From Undaria pinnatifida (Eukaryota > Sar > Phaeophyceae > Laminariales > Alariaceae): a DNA stretch of 64,000 nucleotides. Shown in pieces: positions 39,001-43,185 of the stretch. The stretch's first letter is position 1; each line of letters opens with the position of its first letter. The DNA lies in contig JABAKD010000028.1 of the NCBI GenBank assembly GCA_012845835.1, forward strand, positions 12,338,717-12,402,716, given 5' to 3'. Made by a program: the position numbers and the translations under genes. The notes beneath the pieces are model-generated. The model worked only from the letters and a program-made list of their open reading frames with translations. It was not told the DNA's origin and made no database searches.

Positions 39001-41915
39001 TCTCGCTTGTCTCGCTCAGCATTCATCCGCGTTCACGTCGAGGTGCCGAACGGATTGACCAGCAACAACAACAAAGCGTCCGAAACTACTACCGTGATAA
39101 TCACACCTACCTTTAGAAGTGCATCTACGTTTCCATTGTGGGGATAAATATACATGGAATTAGTGTGGGATATTTGTTATGCGGTCCTGAAAGATGGATG
39201 GTCGATCGTGAACCAATGTATTATACGGAACGGCTCTTTGAAGCGGCGACGTAAAAGACTGACAATATATTGTTTCTCGTACTGCGATTTTTAAAAGCGA
39301 TTTTCGTTCGTTGTGTCTGTCTTCTATTTTTTTCATGGTCTGGCCTGTTTTGTTGTTTTCTCGTACCCGGTACGCTAGCATTTCACTTGCTTTATACTGT
39401 TTGTTGATTAATCGCGATTGTTTGGTTTACTCTTTCTCACAGTCTGTGACCACATAATGAACATAATAATAACTTGTACCCCTCTAGGGTGAGGAATCAG
39501 CACGGACACTGGGTGTACTGATGTCGTTGGGTAGGGAACGGCCCCCCTCGAAGACAACGAACGCTCGAAGGAAGTTATGTAACCGTGAAATCCGAAATCG
39601 AAAAGCAACGACACAGCAGTCAGCCGTACGATGTGCACAATAGGCCAAATGCTTGCGAGGTATGACCAAGAAAAAAATGTGGTGGGAACGAAATAAGAAG
39701 CCAATTTGGAAACGATGCCAACTTGGAAATAAATGCTTTCTCATACCAGGTATGTGTTTTTTCGTTCAAGCTCTGCGTATGCCAAGATTCAGGCATGGCT
39801 CGGGCGTATACCGCCCAAAATACAAAAAATTGAGCACTTCTCGCTTGTCTCGCTCAGCCCACGTACCCGATCCCGGCCAGGTGCGGAACGGATACGGCAG
39901 GGCGAGGGGCGCTTGAGCTGCCCCCCGAAGACGGCGATCGAACGAAGCTATTTGACCGAGAATTCCAGTTCCGAGAATCGCATACTGAGGACGAGACGGA
40001 AAAAGCTCCTGACGGAATCCCCCCCAATAAGAATGATCGTACATATATGTACATTGCGGATGTAAACATCCCGGAGGGGGACACCAGATATGTTGACTAT
40101 ATATAATCTATATATTTTTTCAACATTACCCCGAGGGGACATCTACCCGGCGGGGAAGCAAGAAAAAAAAACACACACCATACACATGAAACATGGGCAA
40201 GACCTACGAGCAGCAGTTCAGGAAGGAGAGGATTGAGGAGGAGGAGGAGGAGGAGGAGGAGGAGGAGGAGGAGGAGGAGGAGGAGGAGGAGGAGGAGGAG
40301 GAGGAGGAGGAGGAGAGCACAGGCGGAGAGCACAGGCGGAGATGCTTGGCCCGTCCCGACAGGCGCTGGATCCCACCCCATAAAAAGTAAGGGTCCGCCT
40401 GCCAGGGAATACCTAGACCCGCCGTTCACGCTGCGCAAGATGACCGGAAGCACTGGGCGCACCTCGTACGAGCCCAGTCAAAAGCTTGACGATTTGCGCT
40501 ACTCCCGGCAGAAGTGTACGGATGGGGGCGGAGTGGGAAGGCGTGGAGCGGCAAAGGTGCTCGGTATCGACCCGAAAATCCTTCGGGACTGAGCACCTGA
40601 CCCGAAAACCATCTGCCCCCGGGGGGATCTCCGGCAGAAATACATACCCCGGGGGTAAATCCGGGAAGAGGGGGGATTGTTCTTTTTGCGAAAGAAACGA
40701 TTCCCCCGGGGGTAAATCAGAGAAATCATGCTCTCCAGGCCGAAAAGGTGGTTGTTGGGGGGGTAAATCCGTAACGCGAGGGTAAATCTGAGACGATTAC
40801 GGTATGTGTGTCGTTTATGCAATACATGGAAGAAACGCAACGGGCGCCCAAATGCTGGAGGTATCTCTATTATTAGGAGAATAGGAACGGCGTGCCGTCT
40901 CGATAGGGATGCGTGGTCAATGGACAAACGACTAAGGCAAGCAACAAATGAGTAACCCCCCCCCCCCCCCCCTCGCCCCGCCCCCTCGCTGTTTCGTGTG
41001 TTCATGCTGTAATCGTCAGTTTTTCATCAACATGTTTCCCCTCTGAAGCCCTAAAGGAACACCATCAAACGCTAGCCAAATATGGCATCAAATATGAAGT
41101 ATCATATCTTGACATCATAGTCTATACGGCGAGGCGACGTGCAATGGTCACCCGTTTCCGGTATATGATTGTTTGCGGCTCTCTTGTGTGTTGCGCCTTT
41201 TCCAACGTACGTATCCGCCATCGACGCACCGAGTACGTACAAGTACGTACGAGCAGTCTCGTCCAGCACCGTGAAATCGACCGAATTGCTCGATACTCAA
41301 TGTTGCAAGCTACAGTAGGGCGCTCGTGCGCGTCTTCTACATTCCACATGAACGCTATTGGCTGTTCATCCCTTTCTTCAATGCCCTTGTACCAAAGTTT
41401 ACTGGTGCTGGTGCATGTTGGTGTGTTCGTACTGCAAGGCACAAAATACCAGTACAGAAGTACAGGTTAAGGGTGCACAAGCCTCGTGGGTGTTTTGGTG
41501 ATCGTATCGTGTACGTACTCGTGCTCTGTTCCAGGTTCCACAGAGCGCAATACTACTCAACACAACCCTTGAAAAGAAAGAGCTGACAACAAACAACGCG
41601 AGGAACTGCAGGGGGTACTAATGCACGCCGCCCTGATGCATCGAATCTCACCAAGTCGTGACTCCGGCTTGACCGCAGAGGTGTCATACACGAGGGGCTG
41701 TCAACAGCAGCAGCAGCAGCAGCAGCAGCAGACGTAGCACGCGGCCTAATAGCACCAGCCCGGCTTGCCGTATGAGCGCGTGTGCCACTCGCTCCCCTTT
41801 CTTCGTTTTCGCGAAAAATATCTGGAGTGCAGGTGGGCAGTAAGGTCGAGCACCTGTTGGTGGCGCCGACTTGAGTCCTGCTCCGCGCCGACCGGGCGGA
41901 GTTGCCATCCGGCAT
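8707..41915 (-). CDS. Multi-exon EF-hand protein gene (16 candidate exons, 740 aa model)
   Basis: I assembled this model by eye from minus-strand open segments bounded by AG acceptors and GT donors. All 15 junctions agree in phase and the exon lengths sum to 2223 nt. The protein has a low-complexity N-terminus (poly-Ala near residues 62-70, Ser/Gly-rich to about 160). A conserved-looking segment with the motif DFYTSSTQTAY follows at about 168-178. Four EF-hands come next: loop 1 at about 275-286 and loop 2 at about 313-324 are canonical. Loop 3 (about 361-371, one residue short) and loop 4 (about 398-409, Lys at position 3, Gln at 12) are degenerate. A charged, partly helical C-terminal half follows. 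A calcium-binding role is inferred from loops 1 and 2 only; the family is not identified. Exons 1, 4 and 16 are the least certain, and an exon could be missing in the 6-kb introns. Most exons have diverged partial copies in the adjacent intron. Confidence 0.7.
9370..9501 (-). CDS. EF-hand gene exon 15
   Basis: 1 nt, 43 codons, 2 nt. Acceptor tcgaaacag|GCGCG, donor catgag|gtgggg. The split codon with exon 14 reads AG|G (Arg). It encodes LRYNQWVNSMDNWLSDDVPK, then LADYDKRQFPEQNM. Two diverged copies of the acceptor side lie upstream at 9.95 and 10.29 kb. Confidence 0.75.
9943..9998 (-). repeat. Shadow copy of exon 15 acceptor side
   Basis: The plus strand gggcaatgccgcgcacacgc then ctgttt matches gggccttgccgcgcacgcgc then ctgttt at the start of exon 15. 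Confidence 0.7.
10015..10260 (+). repeat. Dispersed repeat ('agctcaactcgtaagagg ... gtcgactttcat')
   Basis: Contains cagctcaactcgtaagagg, gcgaccttctggacaagccg and tttttatcgcgcagagggtt. Other copies at 30,615-30,800, 55,050-55,235, 57,260-57,500 (-) and about 47,555-47,680 (-). Confidence 0.65.
10262..10325 (-). repeat. Second shadow copy of exon 15 acceptor side
   Basis: Cacacgcctgcttgagata then cagaacgacaa matches the exon 15 upstream flank cgcgcctgtttcgaggta then ccgaacgacaa. Confidence 0.6.
10455..10543 (-). CDS. EF-hand gene exon 14
   Basis: 29 codons plus 2 nt. Acceptor gacccaag|GACCGA in phase 0, donor gcgagag|gtgagg in phase 2. It encodes the helical segment KTKAHLERISLSIKTEEIAA. No nearby copy was noticed. 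Confidence 0.72.
11721..11870 (-). CDS. EF-hand gene exon 13
   Basis: 50 codons, phase 0 at both ends (accccaag|GAGGAG; agcgat|gtgagc). It is strongly charged, with NSERYAPLLNEKKIEKGQRS and an Arg-rich end. Several decayed copies of its acceptor side are embedded in the 12-kb repeat array upstream. Confidence 0.72.
11817..12970 (-). repeat. Higher-order array carrying shadows of exon 13
   Basis: Repeated blocks contain cgctccgag, tcgttgtga and ttccggaaaaggcacg (true exon at 11,840-11,895; copies near 12,560 and 12,830). A further block 'caatcg...gtggaggggtcgcgcgatgaggct' recurs near 12,150, 12,650 and 12,930. AAAGGCT runs separate the blocks. Confidence 0.75.
12205..12790 (+). repeat. AAAGGCT heptamer arrays
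   Basis: Runs of aaaggct / aaagcta at about 12,205-12,265, 12,400-12,515 and 12,690-12,790, between the exon 13 shadow blocks. Confidence 0.9.
12990..13385 (+). repeat. Degenerate repeats with 'cctgccgaaaac / caaaagcaggc'
   Basis: gacaagataatgta, cctgcc..aaca and attagcaaa.gcaggc recur at about 12,990, 13,100 and 13,160, with short attagca..gcacgg repeats after. Confidence 0.6.
13510..13765 (+). repeat. Direct repeat of 'ccggttcagtc.aaacggttgaa'
   Basis: Two ~60-bp units near 13,516 and 13,709, 190 bp apart, each followed by acacggcggt / acatggcggt. Confidence 0.75.
13766..13872 (-). repeat. Shadow copy of exon 12 donor side
   Basis: The plus strand (gtgtcaag, ttctgcttcgagcgaa, agctctcggttcgac) tracks 14,080-14,165 across the donor and exon 3' part with moderate divergence. 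Confidence 0.65.
14109..14221 (-). CDS. EF-hand gene exon 12
   Basis: 2 nt plus 37 codons. Strong acceptor gctctcgcag|GACC in phase 1 and donor gctgcag|gtgatg in phase 0. It encodes SPQEALWSDKKALSSL and SSLEEEQLQ, likely helical. A diverged copy of the 3' part lies downstream at 13.77-13.87 kb. Confidence 0.72.
14723..14982 (+). repeat. 43-bp tandem repeat, six copies
   Basis: Unit cctaccgcactatagaggga, then tggcacgttaaccttag and gaactc. The last four copies are almost identical. Confidence 0.95.
15542..15628 (+). mobile_element. TTAA-flanked MITE, copy 2
   Basis: ttaacccctttagagcccc to gggtttccagttgtaaagg|cgttaa. It is again nested at the TTAA of the dispersed 'ggttaaggagcc' repeat (reverse orientation). 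It lies in intron 11 of the EF-hand gene. Confidence 0.75.
16220..16361 (-). CDS. EF-hand gene exon 11
   Basis: 47 codons plus 1 nt. Acceptor atgaaag|GTGGTC in phase 0, donor gatggag|gtaacg in phase 1. The start reads VVDVWDLPPPTRHLS, continuing naturally from WTPSGRE of exon 10. The rest is Ser/Arg-rich, then SKDPAVISFACDG. A copy of the acceptor side lies upstream at 16.5-16.6 kb. Confidence 0.68.
16494..16602 (-). repeat. Shadow copy of exon 11 acceptor side
   Basis: Period about 178 bp relative to 16,318-16,420: 'atcgagtaggcgacggtaa' against 'gtcgagtaggtggcggtaa'. The acceptor AG is lost in the copy. Confidence 0.7.
18438..18515 (-). repeat. Shadow copy of exon 10 donor side
   Basis: Aligned with 18,611-18,690: cctccctccccgacggtg against cctcccgccccgatggtg, and tactccacggcggtga against tgctccacgggggcga. 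The donor is decayed (gggag|gtggga). Confidence 0.75.
18614..18758 (-). CDS. EF-hand gene exon 10
   Basis: One nt plus 48 codons. Acceptor atgttag|GCTGG, strong donor gggag|gtaagc. It encodes LDEAVRMERSKK and, further on, MDSDLVTVWTPSGRE. A diverged copy of its 3' half with a decayed donor lies just downstream at 18.44-18.51 kb. Confidence 0.75.
19143..19240 (-). CDS. EF-hand gene exon 9
   Basis: 32 codons plus 2 nt. Acceptor aaccccaag|TCGACC in phase 0, donor aaaaat|gtgagc in phase 2. It encodes the motif PPPTETAEEAFLRMRADQLH. The split codon AT|G gives Met with exon 10. A second copy of the acceptor side lies at 19.85-19.94 kb. Confidence 0.75.
19846..19945 (-). repeat. Shadow copy of exon 9 acceptor side
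   Basis: The plus strand shares cgcctcttcag, tttccgttggc and cgacttggggttt with 19,193-19,260. A third, weaker copy starts near 19,593. The region 19,190-19,960 reads as a direct repeat array. Confidence 0.75.
20446..20640 (+). repeat. Dispersed element with 'actcg..cgagtg' ends, copy 1
   Basis: About 190 bp, beginning gagccactt...gtgcctctgcacctca and ending ggggtcactcgcgcgagtga then tcccgag. The two ends are partly inverse of each other, suggesting a MITE. Other copies: 21,160-21,350 and 37,466-37,645. Confidence 0.55.
21160..21350 (+). repeat. Dispersed element with 'actcg..cgagtg' ends, copy 2
   Basis: gagccactcgcccgagcgtg then cctctgcacctca at left; gatcactcggggcgcgagtg then atcccgag at right. 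Confidence 0.55.
22372..22480 (-). repeat. Shadow copy of exon 8 donor side
   Basis: The minus strand translates MDDYDPLLQSLFDGRSRNIN then stop, against LDDHDPLFQSLFDRRRRNVN in exon 8. The copy then tracks the donor flank. It is downstream of the true exon. Three further copies of the donor flank ('taatgcc...') follow at about 22.46, 22.78 and 22.94 kb. Confidence 0.8.
23065..23337. mobile_element. ~265-bp MITE with ~40-bp inverted ends, copy 1
   Basis: The left end (agttcgacaataaacatcag then ctcgatatgaaaaat) is the inverse of the right end (atttttcgtatccagcttat then acttgccgccggact). The interior is shared with copy 2 (cgttgacaatcgt, atcatcccctc). Non-autonomous DNA transposon; superfamily unknown. 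Confidence 0.65.
23488..23649 (-). CDS. EF-hand gene exon 8 (EF-hand 4)
   Basis: 54 codons, phase 0 both ends (ctgtttag|GTAACG; ctgcag|gttaga). It reads VTEDEVRSLVKEIDTKGDG and continues KITLNQF, the typical calmodulin-like arrangement after exon 7. The loop has Lys at position 3 and Gln at position 12, so calcium binding is doubtful. A diverged copy of its 3' part lies at 22.4 kb. Confidence 0.85.
24325..24585 (+). repeat. Dispersed repeat with 'gctcctca..gaggagctc' motif
   Basis: tcgggttgcgcgattgaatg then tcttcgaa...tttcgggtg then gagctcctcacgttaggagc. Related copies at 18,085-18,345, 53,870-53,990 and, inverted, about 14,540-14,710. Confidence 0.6.
25222..25368 (-). CDS. EF-hand gene exon 7 (degenerate EF-hand 3)
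   Basis: 49 codons, phase 0 both ends, with a pyrimidine-rich tract before ctgtaag|GTGCCC and the donor gttggg|gtgagt. It encodes a helix, then SEDTDNRGISLEDIVRAMG. That loop is one residue shorter than a canonical EF-hand and lacks the final Glu, so it probably does not bind calcium. A 6.5-kb repeat-filled intron separates it from exon 6. Confidence 0.8.
25886..25992 (-). repeat. Shadow copy of exon 7 acceptor side
   Basis: The plus strand carries gaacatcgttctgttgtcgg, identical to exon 7, followed by a diverged acceptor region and 'ggaagc...gcgttt' as beside the true exon. It lies upstream in transcription. Confidence 0.8.
26335..26665 (+). repeat. ~195-bp tandem duplication
   Basis: Both units share cagttcac.aaaaa, gtcgagaagcgatgcgcg and ttcaagta, then 'ccaggtacttggttt' or similar. 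Its later part resembles the 19.55-kb and 19.82-kb 'ttcaggtacttgg' segments. Confidence 0.7.
26860..27205 (+). repeat. Tandem pair of a ~195-bp dispersed repeat
   Basis: Both units read gcagatcgtacggctcccac, then cttccctgaaagat, then gatctgtctgacgggtggaa. A third copy is at 22,640-22,770. Confidence 0.65.
27378..27712. repeat. Long fold-back inverted repeat
   Basis: Two ~155-bp arms (27,378-27,531 and 27,551-27,712) with a ~20-bp loop. The inner ~100 bp are nearly identical (for example actgtctgcagcagtaccaa on one side and its complement on the other). The outer parts are more diverged. It could be a fold-back transposon or hairpin RNA source, and lies in intron 6 of the EF-hand gene. Confidence 0.85.
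28500..28755. mobile_element. ~265-bp MITE with ~40-bp inverted ends, copy 2
   Basis: Left end accagtccgacaataaatat, right end atatttatagtcggacaggt. The interior matches copy 1 at about 23.18-23.29 kb. Confidence 0.65.
30905..31075 (+). repeat. Dispersed repeat pair with 20,040-20,215
   Basis: Shared blocks: aactc(a/c)gatccggggtcat-type sequence, aagcaggctct, ccccctcccc and ccctcgtcgactcgcgtcga-type sequence. Confidence 0.55.
31485..31682 (+). repeat. 99-bp tandem duplication
   Basis: gtaggagctatacgat begins at 31,485 and 31,584. Both units contain acacgcaccgcatt and tatacctggtaatat. Confidence 0.9.
31871..31927 (-). CDS. EF-hand gene exon 6 (rest of EF-hand 2)
   Basis: A 19-codon micro-exon between ctactccag and gtgagc, phase 0 both sides. 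Joined to exon 5 it completes the canonical loop DTDK/SGSIELDE followed by FVAFM. The intron thus splits the calcium loop between positions 4 and 5. The perfect completion of the motif is the best evidence for this junction. Confidence 0.85.
32419..32550 (-). CDS. EF-hand gene exon 5 (EF-hand 1 and start of EF-hand 2)
   Basis: Encodes the loop DHNCDGVLEFDE, which fits all canonical EF-hand positions (D1, N3, D5, G6, L8, E12), and ends inside the second loop at DTDK. The donor is gacaag|gttcat, phase 0. The acceptor is taken as ccgtcag|TCG. The sequence just upstream (FDAVRQ in the same frame) would also suit an EF-hand entering helix, but no AG in phase allows it. A TTAA MITE begins about 90 bp upstream of the acceptor. 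Confidence 0.82.
32637..32726 (+). mobile_element. TTAA-flanked MITE, copy 3
   Basis: ctaacccctttagagcccc to gggtttccagttgtaaagg|ggttaa, 90 bp. It lies about 90 bp upstream of the exon 5 acceptor of the EF-hand gene. Confidence 0.75.
32968..33060 (-). repeat. Shadow copy of exon 5 acceptor side, within a tandem array
   Basis: The minus strand reads ttcgatgtcgttcgccag then tcatatgaccacaactgc, matching exon 5 and its upstream flank with few changes. It sits in a run of three or four ~200-bp units (about 32,745-33,370) that share 'tgtcagcgtctcac'. Confidence 0.7.
33556..33687 (-). CDS. EF-hand gene exon 4 (tentative)
   Basis: 44 codons, phase 0 at both ends, rich in Glu, Lys and Ser, with the motif LKEGRFWGGDPEDTK. 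The donor is gctgag|gttaac. Several AGs cluster at the acceptor (tag|gcataatag|ag|gaatac) after a T-rich tract. I chose the one that keeps phase with exon 3. The exact start is uncertain. Confidence 0.5.
34044..34189 (-). CDS. EF-hand gene exon 3
   Basis: Strong acceptor (ttctttttggcag|GTCTC) entered in phase 1, donor ttccgg|gtaact in phase 0. The split Gly codon joins exon 2 exactly. It encodes a basic segment containing DPYRYRQLLLDRWINRASKR, likely helical. No copy of this exon was noticed nearby. The domain is not recognised. Confidence 0.78.
35030..35460 (+). repeat. Abundant ~200-bp dispersed repeat ('cccatggcctag ... ttaaggagcc')
   Basis: Two copies side by side. The order is cccatggcctag, caagaatg, gacgattttgggttaaggag, cgtcattcag, then ccaaaaaaaggtac and ctaccgtagcacgc. 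More copies at about 1,340-1,550, 6,500-6,665, 9,690-9,855, 11,085-11,175 (-), 15,460-15,680 (-), 27,755-27,925, 35,830-35,960 (-), 38,330-38,475 and 38,480-38,615. Confidence 0.65.
35506..35779 (-). CDS. EF-hand gene exon 2
   Basis: Acceptor gctag|GTGCTC, phase 0; donor ctgtcag|gtgaaa, phase 1. It encodes a Ser/Gly-rich stretch with a short poly-Gly, then the motif DFYTSSTQTAYLS. An in-frame TAG lies just before the acceptor, so the segment is not a start exon unless initiation is at an internal Met. Two diverged copies of its 5' part lie upstream at 36.2 and 37.8 kb. Confidence 0.72.
36190..36370 (-). repeat. Shadow copy of EF-hand gene exon 2 (5' part)
   Basis: On the minus strand it aligns to the acceptor and first ~100 nt of exon 2, including caag|gtactcgttcagcac against ctag|gtgctcgctcagcac. 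It lies upstream of the true exon. The frame is not conserved. Confidence 0.7.
36987..37440 (+). repeat. ctacggtag minisatellite
   Basis: About seventeen units of the core ccaaggctacggtagggggg, with alternating tails (atgttaa, atgttacgactgtt or taccaaga), unit length about 20-38 bp. It lies in intron 1 of the EF-hand gene. Confidence 0.95.
37466..37645 (+). repeat. Dispersed element with 'actcg..cgagtg' ends, copy 3
   Basis: gagccacccgcacgagtggc then tctgtatctcac at left; gggttactcgtgcgagtgac then ccctagc at right. It abuts the ctacggtag minisatellite. Confidence 0.55.
37738..37856 (-). repeat. Second shadow copy of exon 2 (5' part)
   Basis: The plus strand reads ctgggaggtctcgacgc then gagcgaaggcattgat, matching the exon 2 strand ctgggaggtctagacg and cagcgaaggcatcgag. 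The similarity continues to the exon start. Confidence 0.7.
38180..38268 (-). mobile_element. TTAA-flanked MITE, copy 4
   Basis: Reverse-oriented copy. tagtatagggaggggttttg then gggctctaaaaggggttga is at the right end and taacgcc...actgggaaacc at the left. Confidence 0.7.
40193..40390 (+). CDS. Hypothetical ORF with a long GAG (poly-Glu) repeat
   Basis: An ATG in a fair context (gaaacATGG) starts MGKTYEQQFRKERI, followed by about 27 Glu codons and a short basic tail. A 13-bp direct repeat (gagcacaggcgga, twice) sits just after the GAG run. Beyond it a second forward frame stays open to 40,592 with a composition that looks coding (PPAREYLDPPFTLRKM). The locus may be a gene with a slipped repeat, an exon, or chance. 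It lies inside intron 1 of the EF-hand gene, on the opposite strand. No family recognised. Confidence 0.35.
   Translation: MGKTYEQQFRKERIEEEEEEEEEEEEEEEEEEEEEEEEEEESTGGEHRRRCLARPDRRWIPPHKK
40235..40315 (+). repeat. (GAG)27 microsatellite
   Basis: An uninterrupted GAG run, inside the hypothetical poly-Glu ORF. Confidence 0.97.
41652..41915 (-). CDS. EF-hand gene exon 1 (candidate start exon)
   Basis: 88 codons starting at an ATG in a strong context (ggcaccgccATGccg) and ending at the donor cacgacttg|gtgaga, phase 0. The residues are Ser/Arg/Ala-rich, with a run of eight Ala encoded by a GCT/CTG-type triplet repeat near 41.71 kb. The same frame stays open for about 30 codons upstream to a stop, so translation could begin further up, or the exon could be internal. 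The phase matches exon 2. The assignment to this gene rests on phase and position only. Confidence 0.5.
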
Positions 41916-43154
41916 GGCGGTGCCACCCCTGTTGTTGCGTTGTTGCACTTGCTGCACGTATTCAGAGCGGAACTTGCTGCAGCTCTGGAAGCCCGCTATT
42001 GAATGAAAATGTGTCTGTCAACACCTAAGCTCCTGCCAGCGATTTTCTCCTCCTTCGCTTGGGGTCCTTTTTATCTCCTGTGCGGGACGCTATTCACTCC
42101 TCCCGTTCGCAGCGTAGCTCGTTGGCAGCGCGTCGCTCGTGGCTCGTAGCTCGTGCATCTCCATGGTTACGGTTCGTGTTAATTTTTGTGGCCTTTCGCC
42201 TCTTTCTTTTTCATTGGTGAGTTTATTTCGCCGCATATTCTCCCCATTCCCCGGTGTTTGTATAACTAGACGGCGTTTTCTGCACTGTCCGTCTCAAAGA
42301 GGTTGACTGCGGGCACAAGCTCGAGCCGCGTTAGGATCAGCGCCAACCCCTGCCCCCTCTTGGGAGCATGAGCACAGGTGTGTTTCGTAGTTCAGATCTG
42401 CGGTGTTACATGCGTGCGTTATTTGATTTGCCTATCTAAGTTTTTGTGTGTAGTGTGGGAGAAAAAGGCTGGGGGATTGTGGTCGGCGGACATCCATCGC
42501 GGGCTGTGTGTACCCTCATCGGGCTCAGCTAGGACAGGAGAGGCCAACCGAGCGACCCAGAGGTCGCAGTAGCACAGAGCAGTAGCGAGTTGTAGTGTCG
42601 TGGGGGGAGGGCGCGGTGCGTTGGACTGGCGCGTGTTTATGATATAGCGAAAAAGGTCCCCCCTTCTCCCTCTCGACGCGCTCGTTCTCTGTGGCAATCA
42701 CATCGGCCAATCGGAGTGGGTGTGGTGATGATGATCCCAGGCCACACCAACCTTCTAGCTCGGGATCAAGCGCATCGCTTTCTCGTTAGACATGCGCTCT
42801 CACGAGTCAGATTGCGTGGGGAGTGTTGGACCCTGGTAGCCTCCCCGTTCGCAGTTTCCTGCCGGTGAAGTAGCGGTGTCACGTGCTTTCGGGTTGACTT
42901 GCGGTGGCGACCGTGTTTCAAGCGTTCCGCCTGGTTTTCTCTGCTTTTTCACATTCCCTCCCAACGCACCGCCTCTCAAAATCCCTCTCACCTTTCTGGT
43001 AGTGCTCTGAACGGGAATATAGTATTCGTTCGGTATTTATAGTAATAAATAAACGGTCCCTATATTTACGTTCATATTAGTCGGTATGATTTTGACGAAG
43101 TCTAGATGGAAAGAGTGTAAAAGATGTTCCACCCATTCTCCGATTAGGCAGGCT

Positions 43155-43185
<31 letters not shown>

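Larger units (their letters stand above)
35780..41651 (-). other. Intron 1 of the EF-hand gene model
   Basis: 5.9 kb, with two exon 2 shadows, the ctacggtag minisatellite, a TTAA MITE, dispersed repeats and the antisense poly-Glu ORF. It is long enough to hide another phase-0 exon. Confidence 0.55.

Noticed and set aside
40097-40462. Poly-Leu minus ORF
   Set aside because: It is only the complement of the (GAG)27 repeat.
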